A DNA stretch of 64,000 bases. It comes from Asticcacaulis sp. MM231. Lineage in GTDB: Bacteria > Pseudomonadota > Alphaproteobacteria > Caulobacterales > Caulobacteraceae. Under the pieces are notes generated by a model. It had not been told where the DNA came from. It saw only the letters and a program-made list of their open reading frames with translations, and did not search any database. A program made the position numbers and the translations under genes. This document shows positions 36,137 through 44,166 of the stretch, piece by piece. Within the stretch, counting starts at the first letter, position 1, and each line of letters begins with the position of its first letter. The stretch is from assembly GCF_964186625.1 (NCBI RefSeq), contig NZ_OZ075108.1:1674001-1738000 (forward strand), given 5' to 3'.

Positions 36137-37293
36137 AGCGCGAAGATCACGCTGTCGAACAAAATCGGTGAATAGTGGCGCAAGGTGAGGCGGTAATCGT
36201 CACGCAAGGATAACAAGGTGTCGAGGATGGTCAGGAAGTCGTCGGCCTTGTGATAGGCGCAGACGGCCAGCTTGGGACGGTGAGTCTCGATCAGTTTTCG
36301 GCCACCTTCCAGAGCCTGGTTTTCCGCGCCCTCGATATCGAGTTTGATCAGGCTGACCGCACCCAGATCCATATTGTCCATGGCGTCGAGTGGCACGGTA
36401 ACCTTGGCGTTCTGGCTCACGCGGCTACCATTATCTATGCGTTGCTCTATGCCCATTTCGGCTCTCTGGTTCCAAAGACCGACCCGGTGCAGGTCCAAGT
36501 GCTTAATGTCTTGCGTTTTGAAAGCGAAGGCGTCGGCATTGACGGGGTCGATTTCGAAAGCGTGGATGTGATCGTAATGGCCGCCCGTCTTAGTGATGAA
36601 GTCACGCACCGTATCACCATCATAGGCGCCGCCATCGACCAGACGTTCGTGGTTGGTCATGGGCATGACGTCGGGCTCGAAATAGATGGCCTTTTCCGGT
36701 TTGGCGATCCGCGCGATGTGGCGGATATCCCAGGTCAGGCGGTACAGCATCAGAGCGTCGAGCGTTTGCAGGCTCAAGGCATCGCTGAAGACCTTGCCGG
36801 CCTTTTCATGGATTGCGGCGATCTGCTCCGGATCGGAAAAGGCTGGCACGAACCAATAGTTATGGCTGGCGATATCGGGCAACAGGCTGATGACTTCAAA
36901 ATAGCTCAGCAGAGGCTGCGGTCGATGACCCCATGCCTTTGTAAAATGGTTGATGGCGTTTTCCGAACCGCAGCACAGAAGGCCGATGGCGTCCGGAGTG
37001 CGCGTCAGCAGATTACCCAGCGCCGCGTCACCGATATAGGGGATCCCCTCAAAAGTCTGCCCCGCACGAACGTTATCGACCAGTGCTACCACGCGACCTT
37101 TAGCCACGACATCTGCGACAAAATCCCGTGCGAGATAGGAGCCCGCGCCGATCAGTATAAGTGGTTTGTGCGCTACATCCAGCGACAGCTTGCGCGCGCG
37201 TTCCTCAGCAAGCCAAGCCCTGAAAGCGGTACTCGTCAGATCGAGTTTGCCTGGTTCGAAGGAGGGAAGGGGGGAGACCGTGGGCATGATCAT
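36133..37293 (-). CDS. FkbM-family methyltransferase with N-terminal Rossmann-like domain
   Basis: A 386-residue protein of two parts. Residues 40-130 look like a nucleotide- or sugar-binding Rossmann segment (PLILIGAGSYLARDFVADVV, ALVDNVRAGQTFEGIPYIGD). The C-terminal half is an FkbM-type SAM methyltransferase (RLVDGGAYDGDTVRDFITKT, HAFEIDPVNADAF, VSLIKLDIEGAENQALEGGR, AVCAYHKADDF). FkbM enzymes O-methylate sugars and natural products. Its place beside two FlmG-type glycosyltransferases and the flagellin genes points to modification of a flagellar or surface glycan. Start choice between 37293 and an in-frame ATG 6 nt downstream is open. Confidence 0.78.
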   Translation of the reverse strand: MIMPTVSPLPSFEPGKLDLTSTAFRAWLAEERARKLSLDVAHKPLILIGAGSYLARDFVADVVAKGRVVALVDNVRAGQTFEGIPYIGDAALGNLLTRTPDAIGLLCCGSENAINHFTKAWGHRPQPLLSYFEVISLLPDIASHNYWFVPAFSDPEQIAAIHEKAGKVFSDALSLQTLDALMLYRLTWDIRHIARIAKPEKAIYFEPDVMPMTNHERLVDGGAYDGDTVRDFITKTGGHYDHIHAFEIDPVNADAFAFKTQDIKHLDLHRVGLWNQRAEMGIEQRIDNGSRVSQNAKVTVPLDAMDNMDLGAVSLIKLDIEGAENQALEGGRKLIETHRPKLAVCAYHKADDFLTILDTLLSLRDDYRLTLRHYSPILFDSVIFAL

Positions 37294-37399
37294 ATTCCGA
37301 AACTATACCCTATTAGCCGGTGCTTCGGCTTAAGAATATCTTACGATGCCGGCCTTCTTGTGGGATGCTGTTAAGGTTGCGATTCGTGAAAGGCATGAC

Positions 37400-38299
37400 A
37401 TGATCAGGGACGATACGGCGTGTCCGTCTTGCGGCAAACACAATCTTGCGCTCAAATACGCCCTCAATGATCAGGCTTATCATACCGCTAAATGTCGCGA
37501 TTGTGGTTTCATTTTCATGCACCCCTATCCGTCGGATGCTTTTCTGCATGACTATTACAAGACCCGGTCGCTGTATAATTCGGGCAATGATGCCTCCAGC
37601 TATGACCGCGCTGTTGCTGACCGCACGGCCCTGATCACGGGCTTGCTGGCGCGGGGAGGGACGAAGCCTAACGGCCGTTCGGTTGATTTTGGCGCAGGGG
37701 TGGGCATAGCGGTGGCGGCACAAGCTGCGCTGGGGTTCGAGGCACTAGGAATCGAGACCAATCCTCAGGCACAGGCGGCTGGACATGAAGCTTTCGGTGT
37801 CGATATACGCGATTTGTCTCTTGAGGAGATGCCGCGCGATTTGAGCCTCTTCACCCTGTTTGAGGTTTTGGAGCACATTAAATATCCGCGTGAATTTATG
37901 GCGCAGGTGAGGACGCATATGGCGACCAGTGGAGCGGTTGCTGGCTCTGTACCCAACTACAATAGCTACGCGCGTTATCTTCGCGGCAAGGATTCCAACG
38001 CGTTGTACTGGCCGGAGCACGTCAATCAGTTCACCCGCGAGACCTTAACCCAAACCCTTGAAGGTGCAGGCTTTGAAGTGGTCTATGTCGGTTTTCCACC
38101 GCCGTATGGGGTAGTGATCGCCACCGGCTTGCGTGCCTGGCTGCGCAAGGTACTTCCGGAAGGGACTATTGTGTGCCGTGTTGTGGCCGCTATCACCTGG
38201 ATTAAGAAATGCCTGATCTACCCTTTACCGAACAGTTTTGCCGAAAAGACGGGCCTGCTCGGGCACGGGCTGGTGTTTGTCGCGCGTGTCAGAGCTTAA
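37400..38299 (+). CDS. Class I SAM-dependent methyltransferase with N-terminal zinc ribbon
   Basis: The 299-residue protein begins with a four-cysteine zinc-ribbon (CPSCGKHN...CRDCGFIFMHPYP) followed by a Methyltransf_23-like domain: SVDFGAGVGIAVAAQAALGF, ALGIETNPQAQ, SLFTLFEVLEHIKYPREFM and GSVPNYNSYARYLRGKD. This layout is common among methyltransferases acting on deoxysugars or surface polysaccharides. ATG at 37400 has GAAAGG about 6 nt upstream; an ATG 54 nt earlier lacks a ribosome site. It is divergent from the FkbM gene and converges on the second FlmG-like gene with an 11-bp overlap. A sugar-modifying role is inferred from context. Confidence 0.75.
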   Translation: MIRDDTACPSCGKHNLALKYALNDQAYHTAKCRDCGFIFMHPYPSDAFLHDYYKTRSLYNSGNDASSYDRAVADRTALITGLLARGGTKPNGRSVDFGAGVGIAVAAQAALGFEALGIETNPQAQAAGHEAFGVDIRDLSLEEMPRDLSLFTLFEVLEHIKYPREFMAQVRTHMATSGAVAGSVPNYNSYARYLRGKDSNALYWPEHVNQFTRETLTQTLEGAGFEVVYVGFPPPYGVVIATGLRAWLRKVLPEGTIVCRVVAAITWIKKCLIYPLPNSFAEKTGLLGHGLVFVARVRA

Positions 38300-39812
38300 A
38301 ACGCTCAAACAGCGCCTGACGCATATCGTCCATAGCGGGTTTCCAGTCACCCAAATGCGGAGGGGTGAACAGGCGTGCACTGGGATACCAGGGATAATGC
38401 TCCGCACCGAGCCTGAGCCAGCTACCTGCGGGACTGAGCATCCAGGTCGAGACACCGCAGGCTGCCGCGATATTGCTCGTCGCGTTGGAAGGACCGAGAA
38501 TGACATCGATGGCGGTGCACAGCGCCGCCAGATCGTCGAGATCGTCCTTGAGGTCTATGCCTTGAGGGGGATGGATGGACAGGCCTTCGGCAACAGCTTG
38601 CGCCAGTTCCTCACGGCAATCGCCGTATTGCAGATTGATGAAGGTGACGCCCTCAAGTTTGAGCACATCGCGCCATTGCTCAAAGGGTGTGAAATAGCGA
38701 TCGCGCTGTGCGCCGCTTTTCAGGCTCTTCCACAAGATGCCGGCCTTGGGTTTGTCGCTGAGCGCGTTCAAATAGTCGCGCCAGTGCTCGACACGCTGCG
38801 GGTCGGGCTTAAGAAAGGTATTGGCGGTGGGGAAATCTTCAATCCTGTTGCGGTAAAGCGGCAGGAAATCGCCCATCAGGGCCCAGCCATCGGAGGCACC
38901 GGTATCCATATCTGGAAAACTGCGTTGCAAAACGCCATCGATTATCTGGGTGCGGTGTGCCCCGACGGAGGCTTGCGGGAAACTACGCTGGAAAAGCGGC
39001 ACAAGACGTGGCTCGACACCCAGGCTCAGGTGGCCGTCTGGACCCAGGTCGCGTATCAGGTCGGGCAGAATTGAGGCGAAAAGTACTTCATCGCCAAGGC
39101 CTTGCTCGGCGCTGACGAATAGGTTGCGGCCTGCAAGCGGCTGATTTTCGCGCCAGCGCCTTGACCACAGACTATAGTGGACTTGCCGTGTCGTGCCATA
39201 GCGTTCGCGGCCTTCATAGGCGCGCCATCCCTCGGCGATACGGCCGGTCGCCAGCAAGGCCTGACCATAGGCGATTTGGGCCGAGGCGAGATTGTCCGGA
39301 TCATGAAAAGCCGTGGCGCAGGCGGCCAGATCTTCCAGCCCCGCCGTCTTGTCGTCGCCATCCATCAGGGCGCAGCCCCGGTTGAAGCGCGCATGCAGAT
39401 TGCCGGGTGTCAGACGCAGGGCTTCATTGAAGAAGGTCAGGGCATTGCTGATATCGCCCTGCGCCACCATGATGGAACCAATGCCTTCCCACAAAGCCAA
39501 CTCTTCGGGTTTTTGTCCAAGCACGGTCTTGAGCACGTCGATGGCTTCATCGAATTTCGCCTGTTCGCGCAATGCGGCGGCGAAACTGGCAATGGTTTCG
39601 ATGTCGTGCTGGCCGTGGGTGATCAGATGAGCGAGCAGTTTCTCGGCCATGGGCCACTGGTTGAGCCGGAAGGCCAGCGCGGCCAGACGGCCGGCGATAT
39701 CGAGCGATTCCGGTGCCAGAGCCAATGCCAATTCGTAAGCTTCCAAGGCGCCGGGCAGGTTGAGTTCCGCTTCGGCGTTGGCGGCTTGCGCCATAAGGTC
39801 TTTAAGCGACAT
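38289..39812 (-). CDS. FlmG-like TPR glycosyltransferase (second copy)
   Basis: About 507 residues: N-terminal TPR repeats (residues 10-190, with FDEAIDVLKTVLGQKPEELA and NALTFFNEALRLTPGN), then a GT-B-like glycosyltransferase domain with FVSAEQGLGDEVLFASILPD, GVEPRLVPLFQRSFP, FINLQYGDCREE, GIDLKDDLDDLAALCTAIDV and GPSNATSNIAAACG. This is the architecture of Caulobacter FlmG, which binds flagellins through its TPRs and adds a nonulosonic acid sugar. ATG at 39812 overlaps the stop of the first copy by 11 nt, so the two are coupled. It lacks most of the long N-terminal TPR extension of the first copy. Substrate specificity may differ. Confidence 0.78.
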   Translation of the reverse strand: MSLKDLMAQAANAEAELNLPGALEAYELALALAPESLDIAGRLAALAFRLNQWPMAEKLLAHLITHGQHDIETIASFAAALREQAKFDEAIDVLKTVLGQKPEELALWEGIGSIMVAQGDISNALTFFNEALRLTPGNLHARFNRGCALMDGDDKTAGLEDLAACATAFHDPDNLASAQIAYGQALLATGRIAEGWRAYEGRERYGTTRQVHYSLWSRRWRENQPLAGRNLFVSAEQGLGDEVLFASILPDLIRDLGPDGHLSLGVEPRLVPLFQRSFPQASVGAHRTQIIDGVLQRSFPDMDTGASDGWALMGDFLPLYRNRIEDFPTANTFLKPDPQRVEHWRDYLNALSDKPKAGILWKSLKSGAQRDRYFTPFEQWRDVLKLEGVTFINLQYGDCREELAQAVAEGLSIHPPQGIDLKDDLDDLAALCTAIDVILGPSNATSNIAAACGVSTWMLSPAGSWLRLGAEHYPWYPSARLFTPPHLGDWKPAMDDMRQALFERFKL

Positions 39813-41706
39813 GGGGCTTATCGATAAAGACGTCGACAAGGGCGTCCCTGACCTGGTTCATCACCGGTGTCCAGTCGAGCAGCGAGTCCGAGAAGAAGAC
39901 GCGGGTCGACGGGTACCATGGGAAATAGTCGGTGCCGAGACAGGTCCAGGAATTGGTTGGGGTGATCAGCCAGACCGTGGCGCCGGCGGCGCCGGCGATG
40001 TTGCTGGTGGCGTTGGCCGGGCAAAGAATGCAGTCCATGGCGCTGCATAGGGCTGACAGATCGTCGAGATCGTTCTTGAGGTCGATGCCAGGTGGCGTCC
40101 AGATATCCAACCCCATGTCCTTCGCCAGGGCCAGTTCTTCCGAGGTGTCGCCATATTGCAGATTTATGAACTGCACACCATCGAGCCGGAGGATATCTTC
40201 CCATTGCGCGAAAGGCGAATAGTAGCGGTCGCGGCGCGAATGCTTGATAAGGCTTTTCCACAACAGGCCAATTTTCGGCTTGTTGTTGAGTCCATTCAGG
40301 ATGGCTTTCCAGTAGGCGACACGCTCGGGATCAGGCTTGAGGAAGGCATACGGAGCGCCTTCAGCGGTCGTGGTGGGGAAGTCATCTATGCTCAGGCGAT
40401 AGCGTGGCAGGAAGTCACCCATGATCGACCAATAGTCATAGGTTTCCCAATGGATGATATCGGGGAACAGACGGACGGGCAGATTTTTGTGTTTGGTGGT
40501 GTGGTGCTTGACCACGGTGGCGCTTGGAAAGGCCTTTTGAAAGAGCGGCACCAGACGCGGTTCCACGCCAATACCAAGATGGCCGTCGTCACCAATCTCC
40601 GCCAGAAGATCTTCCAGAATATTGGCGAACAGGATCTCATCGCCAAGCCCTTGCTCGGCCGAGACGAAGATGCGCTTGCCCTTGACCGGCATGTCAGATT
40701 TCCAGCGCGGCCGATTGATGATGTGGTGGACCTTCTCGGAGGTGTCGTTCTTGTCGCGTGCCTCGTACCATTTCCAGCCTTCATTGAAATTCTGCAAATG
40801 CAGGTAACAGAAGGCAATGCTGAGTTTGCAGGTGTTGGTGTTGATCGGATCGTTAAACATCGGCAAGGCCGTAAGCAGGTCCTGCAGACCGGCTTCTACA
40901 TCACCGGCCACAGCCTTGGCATTGCCGAGATTATAACGGGCATGTACATGGGTCGGGTTGTGGCGCAAGGCCTCTTCGTAGAAGATGATGGCGTTGGCCA
41001 TGTCGCCCTGAGCGTTGACGATGGTGCCGAGGGCGTTCCACAACTGGGCGTCGTTAGGCGTCTCACCAATGGCGCCACGTAGTAACTCTATCGCCTCATC
41101 CAGTTTGTTGAGTTCCCTCATGGCGCTGGCGAGATTGTTGACAGCCTCGACATGGCCCGGGCTTTTTGCCAGAAAAAAGCGGAAGAATTTCTCCGCCAGT
41201 TCGTGCATGCCCATCTTGTAGGCGAGGCGCCCAAGATCGTTAGCGATGGCCGGATTTTCCGGCTGGAGCTTTAGCGCGGTCTCATAGCAGGTGATGGCGC
41301 TGGAAAAATCGTTGCACTTGTCACGCGATACCGCGAGGATATGCCAGGCTTCTGGTGATTTTTCATCAACATGCAGCGCTTTCAGCGCGCAGTCTCCGCC
41401 GCCTTGCCAATCGCCCTTACGGAAAAGCTCCAGTGCATCTTTCAAGAGATTAAGTGTATCGGTACGCTTGATGTGTTCGGTAGCGCTCAGCAGGATCTTC
41501 AGCGCTTCGGAGGATCCGGAATCGCCCAGAATCTGTGCTGCCGGATTAAAGACCTCCACCGGCTTAAAGGTGGGAATATCGTTGGGCACATGGATCGCCA
41601 GCGAGGCGGGGGCTGTGGACGCGCCGGTAGGAAAAATGGACAAACTGACGGGCGCCGCCGGTAAATTCTGGCCTGATTTCTTTTGCTGTTTTACGCGAAG
41701 CGACAT
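39802..41706 (-). CDS. flmG: FlmG-like TPR flagellin glycosyltransferase (first copy)
   Basis: About 634 residues. After a basic, low-complexity N-terminus come six or so TPR repeats (for example ALELFRKGDWQGGGDCALKA, CYETALKLQPENPAIANDLG, IFYEEALRHNPTHVHARYNL), then the glycosyltransferase domain with IFVSAEQGLGDEILFANILE, FINLQYGDTSEELALAKDMG, PPGIDLKNDLDDLSALCSAM and CPANATSNIAGAAG. It matches FlmG, the soluble flagellin O-glycosyltransferase of Caulobacter, in layout and neighbourhood. ATG at 41706 is preferred because GGAG lies 6 nt upstream; a longer frame would add 60 residues of odd composition. It is divergent from flbT across 219 bp. Confidence 0.82.
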   Translation of the reverse strand: MSLRVKQQKKSGQNLPAAPVSLSIFPTGASTAPASLAIHVPNDIPTFKPVEVFNPAAQILGDSGSSEALKILLSATEHIKRTDTLNLLKDALELFRKGDWQGGGDCALKALHVDEKSPEAWHILAVSRDKCNDFSSAITCYETALKLQPENPAIANDLGRLAYKMGMHELAEKFFRFFLAKSPGHVEAVNNLASAMRELNKLDEAIELLRGAIGETPNDAQLWNALGTIVNAQGDMANAIIFYEEALRHNPTHVHARYNLGNAKAVAGDVEAGLQDLLTALPMFNDPINTNTCKLSIAFCYLHLQNFNEGWKWYEARDKNDTSEKVHHIINRPRWKSDMPVKGKRIFVSAEQGLGDEILFANILEDLLAEIGDDGHLGIGVEPRLVPLFQKAFPSATVVKHHTTKHKNLPVRLFPDIIHWETYDYWSIMGDFLPRYRLSIDDFPTTTAEGAPYAFLKPDPERVAYWKAILNGLNNKPKIGLLWKSLIKHSRRDRYYSPFAQWEDILRLDGVQFINLQYGDTSEELALAKDMGLDIWTPPGIDLKNDLDDLSALCSAMDCILCPANATSNIAGAAGATVWLITPTNSWTCLGTDYFPWYPSTRVFFSDSLLDWTPVMNQVRDALVDVFIDKPHVA

Positions 41707-41925
41707 GACTAGCTCCAAAGGCACTGACGTGCCATCCTGTAAACAGAGATTCGCCTGAAACATCCTAAAGAAATATGGGGGCCGGGGCAAAGCCATTCCT
41801 GTTTTGGGCCTGTACCGGAGCAGAAATGACCGGCAATCCAAGTCATTAAACCTGCTGTTAACTCGGCATGTGCAATAAAGACCCATGACGGGTTTGCGCG
41901 TGCCTGCAGATCCGAAGGAAAGAAA

Positions 41926-42321
41926 ATGCCCTTAAAACTATCCTTGAAGCCTGGGGAAAAGTTCGTGCTGAACGGCGCCGTCGTGCAAAACGGCGATCGC
42001 CGCTGTTCGCTTGTCTTGCAGAACAAGGCTTCGGTGCTGCGCGAGAAAGACATTATGCAGGAGAGTGAAGTGACCTCTCCGGCTCGTCACGTCTATTTCC
42101 CGGTGATGATGATGTATCTCGATGAGGCGGGGGCCGACAAATATTACGATGAATTTCTGCGACGCATGTCGGAGTTCATGGGGGTGATCTCCAATCCGCT
42201 GATTTTGGCGGAATGTGTGACGGTCTCCAAGAGCCTGATGGCGCACGAATATTACAAGGCGCTTATGAGTTGCCGGCGTTTGATAGAGTACGAAGACGAA
42301 AGATTGGGACATGTCGCTTAA
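41926..42321 (+). CDS. flbT: Flagellin mRNA-destabilizing regulator FlbT
   Basis: FlbT of Caulobacter binds the 5' leader of flagellin mRNA and promotes its decay until the hook is complete. The 131-residue product shows the family features MPLKLSLKPGEKFVLNGAVV, NGDRRCSLVLQNKASVLREK, the motif TSPARHVYFPVMMMY, and ECVTVSKSLMAHEYYKAL. It overlaps flaF by 11 nt, as expected for a coupled pair with opposing effects. An imperfect TTAA-N8-TTAA lies about 75 bp upstream but does not fit the 7-nt CtrA spacing. Confidence 0.95.
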   Translation: MPLKLSLKPGEKFVLNGAVVQNGDRRCSLVLQNKASVLREKDIMQESEVTSPARHVYFPVMMMYLDEAGADKYYDEFLRRMSEFMGVISNPLILAECVTVSKSLMAHEYYKALMSCRRLIEYEDERLGHVA

Positions 42322-42706
42322 GGCGTACCAGACCACTGCGGCCCGTGCCGAAAATCCGCGTCAGACAGAATATCGTCTGTTTGGTCAGGTGACCCGCGCG
42401 CTGATGGAAGCGGAGCGCATGGACAAGAGTCAAATTCGCGAACGCATGGACGCGCTCGACTGGAACCGTCGCATGTGGTCAATGTTGGGGAATGATTGTT
42501 CGCTCTCGGGCAATGGATTGCCTGAGCAGGTGCGCGCCAATATTATTTCCCTGTCGATCTGGGTCAACAAGCATACCTCGCTGGTAATGCGGAACAAGGA
42601 AGAGATCGCGCCTCTCATTGACGTCAACCGCATCATTATGCAGGGCCTCGCTCCGGCGGAAAATGCGCAGCAAGGCATGAGTGCTGTTCGACAATCGGTG
42701 GGCTAA
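42311..42706 (+). CDS. flaF: Flagellin biosynthesis regulator FlaF
   Basis: FlaF acts with FlbT in controlling flagellin synthesis and secretion in alphaproteobacteria. The 131 residues begin MSLKAYQTTAARAENPRQTE with YRLFGQVTRALMEAERMD and LDWNRRMWSMLGNDCSLSGN, all typical of the family, followed by LPEQVRANIISLSIWVNKHT. The last 20 residues are a variable tail. It overlaps flbT and ends before a strong terminator, so the flbT-flaF pair is a unit separate from the flagellin genes. Confidence 0.95.
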   Translation: MSLKAYQTTAARAENPRQTEYRLFGQVTRALMEAERMDKSQIRERMDALDWNRRMWSMLGNDCSLSGNGLPEQVRANIISLSIWVNKHTSLVMRNKEEIAPLIDVNRIIMQGLAPAENAQQGMSAVRQSVG

Positions 42707-42728
42707 GCAGATCCGCCAAGTTATCTAG

Positions 42729-42760
42729 AAGCCCGGCGCCTTCCAGCGTCGGGCTTTTTT
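42729..42760 (+). terminator. Terminator of flbT-flaF
   Basis: The stem AAGCCCGGCG/CGTCGGGCTT, with one G-T pair, is followed by six T, 22 bp after the flaF stop. The rest of the 327-bp gap to flagellin 1 holds the enhancer, IHF and sigma-54 sites listed next. Confidence 0.9.
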
Positions 42761-42811
42761 GTGCCTTGAACGCGGTGGCTCTGGGCAAACATGGCTAACG
42801 GGCGGTTAAAA

Positions 42812-42833
42812 TTGCCGCATCGGCAGGTTTTGC
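42812..42833. promoter_or_regulatory. FlbD/ftr-like enhancer elements of flagellin 1
   Basis: TTGCCGCATCGGCAG is an almost perfect inverted repeat, and its right half overlaps a second one, CGGCAGGTTTTGCC. These CGGCA/TGCCG half-sites resemble the ftr elements bound by the NtrC-type activator FlbD in Caulobacter. They lie about 110-130 bp upstream of the sigma-54 promoter, the usual enhancer distance. Confidence 0.6.
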
Positions 42834-42907
42834 CTAAGCGTTTGCTGCGCGGCTAGTTTTTGCAGCCTTGATTCGTGCTTAGGCAATCTAAAAATATCAT
42901 GTAATTT

Positions 42908-42920
42908 CAAGTATTTGATT
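42908..42920 (-). promoter_or_regulatory. IHF site of flagellin 1 promoter
   Basis: CAAGTATTTGATT is, on the minus strand, a full match to the IHF consensus WATCAANNNNTTR. It lies between the enhancer-like repeats and the sigma-54 promoter in an A/T-rich stretch, where IHF bending brings FlbD to the polymerase. Confidence 0.65.
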
Positions 42921-42942
42921 TAAATTTTGGGGTATCTTTTTA

Positions 42943-42957
42943 TGGCCTCGACCTTGC
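42943..42957 (+). promoter_or_regulatory. Sigma-54 promoter of flagellin 1
   Basis: TGGCCTCGACCTTGC matches TGGC-N7-TTGC with correct GG-GC (-24/-12) spacing. The leader to the flagellin ATG would be about 65 nt. Confidence 0.75.
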
Positions 42958-43033
42958 TTTGTCAGGTGTAGCTAAAATAGCTGTGCGGCAAAAGCCGTTT
43001 AAATCTCCCCGACCAGAATGGAAAGGAAATCCG

Positions 43034-43865
43034 ATGGCAAATGTATCGGTGAACACCAATGTTGGCGCAATGATCGCGCTGCAAAACCTTAACAAGACCA
43101 ATTCCCAAATGGAGACCACTCAAAACCGCATCAATACCGGTTTGAAGGTGGCTTCGGCCAAGGACGACGGCGCGACCTTCGCGATCGCTCAGAGCCAGCG
43201 GGCTTCTGTTGCGTCCTTGGATGCTGTCAAGGACTCGCTGAGCAGGGCGACATCTTCGGTGGATGTGGCCATGTCGGCGGGTGAAAGCATTTCGGATATG
43301 CTCACCCAGATGAAGGAGAAAGCACTCTCAGCTTCTGATACCTCGTTGGATACCACCAGCCGGTCTGCGCTGAACACGGATTTTGAGGCCTTGCGTGACC
43401 AACTCACCAAGACCATGCAAAACGCCAAATTCAACGGCATCAACCTGATTGATGGCAGCCTTCCAGGTTTGGAAGCCCTGGCTAACGCCGATGGTACATC
43501 CAGACTGACGGTCGCGGCTCAAGATCTGAGCCTTGGCGGTGCGATTGTGACTCTCGGTACGACGGCCAGTTTCTCCACATCTTCTTCGGCTGGCGCACTG
43601 CTGACGACCATTGACAACTCGATCAACAATGTGTCGGCGGCGCTCGCCAAGATGGGGACGTCTTCTAAGTCTTTGGAGGCTCATTCGACCTTCATTGGTA
43701 AATTACAGGAACTCGATCACGGCTGGTATCGGCAATCTCGTGGACGCTGACCTGGCAAAAGAAAGTGCTAAGCTACAGTCACTGCAGACCAAGCAGCAAC
43801 TGGGCGTTCAGGCTCTTTCCATCGCCAATCAGGCTCCGCAGCAGGTTCTCAGTCTGTTCAAGTAA
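43034..43865 (+). pseudogene. Flagellin 1, broken by one extra base
   Basis: Filament subunit gene. The N-terminal D0/D1 helices ([60 protein letters not shown]) and a short central domain are in frame. An extra A at about 43711 changes the frame after FIGKLQ. The alternative frame then supplies the missing C-terminal helix, [20 protein letters not shown] to [13 protein letters not shown]. The region is 832 bp (3n+1); corrected, it encodes 276 residues, exactly as the intact third flagellin. As it stands the product ends 26 residues into a wrong frame and would lack the D0 helix needed for export and polymerization. ATG has GAAAGGAAA upstream. Confidence 0.88.
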
Positions 43866-43873
43866 ACTCATAA

Positions 43874-43902
43874 GCCGGAGCGAGTTGACCGCTCGCTCCG
43901 GC
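43874..43902 (+). terminator. Hairpin after flagellin 1
   Basis: An 11-bp perfect stem (GCCGGAGCGAG/CTCGCTCCGGC) with a 7-nt loop lies 9 bp after the stop. T content afterwards is weak (CTACCTTT), so it may also act in mRNA stability. Confidence 0.7.
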
Positions 43903-43949
43903 CTACCTTTCCGTCGCCCTAAGCGGGGCGCGAAGAGCATTTATTTGCG

Positions 43950-43981
43950 GGCAAAATTTGCCGACCCGGCAAAAATTGCCG
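43950..43981. promoter_or_regulatory. Paired FlbD/ftr-like palindromes of flagellin 2
   Basis: Two perfect palindromes lie side by side: GGCAAAATTTGCC (43950-43962) and CGGCAAAAATTGCCG (43967-43981). They resemble FlbD-bound ftr elements and are about 100-130 bp upstream of the sigma-54 promoter. Confidence 0.68.
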
Positions 43982-44014
43982 CAAGTGGGCAGAAAGTGCC
44001 TGGCAAAAGCAGGG

Positions 44015-44029
44015 TTAAAGCAAGTTTAA
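44015..44029. promoter_or_regulatory. CtrA-box-like site in flagellin 2 promoter
   Basis: TTAAAGCAAGTTTAA fits TTAA-N7-TTAA. It lies between the enhancer and the sigma-54 promoter, abutting an IHF-like site. A/T richness of this stretch makes a chance match more likely than at the other CtrA boxes. Confidence 0.4.
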
Positions 44030-44042
44030 AATCAAACAATTC
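44030..44042 (+). promoter_or_regulatory. IHF-like site of flagellin 2 promoter
   Basis: AATCAAACAATTC matches WATCAANNNNTTR at all but the last position. It lies between enhancer and promoter, the same position as the IHF site before flagellin 1. Confidence 0.5.
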
Positions 44043-44077
44043 AATTCATTAGAGAATTTTCAAAAGGCCGCGCGCTT

Positions 44078-44092
44078 TGGCCTTCTTCTTGC
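44078..44092 (+). promoter_or_regulatory. Sigma-54 promoter of flagellin 2
   Basis: TGGCCTTCTTCTTGC fits TGGC-N7-TTGC with correct spacing, 75 bp before the flagellin start. Confidence 0.75.
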
Positions 44093-44166
44093 AATCTTCG
44101 GATCAGGCAAAATGCCGCCGGCAGACAAAACGTCGCCGGTTAACATCTAGAAGAAAGACTAGACCG

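Noticed and set aside
36250..37374. 374-codon open frame antisense to the FkbM methyltransferase gene
   Set aside because: The opposite strand encodes clear FkbM motifs; this frame has none.
41707..41760. Minus-strand sigma-54 promoter for flmG (TGGCACGTCAGTGCC)
   Set aside because: The GC element is one base too close to the GG element, so spacing is wrong.
41846..41861. CtrA box between flmG and flbT
   Set aside because: TTAA-N8-TTAA has an 8-nt spacer, so it does not fit the consensus.
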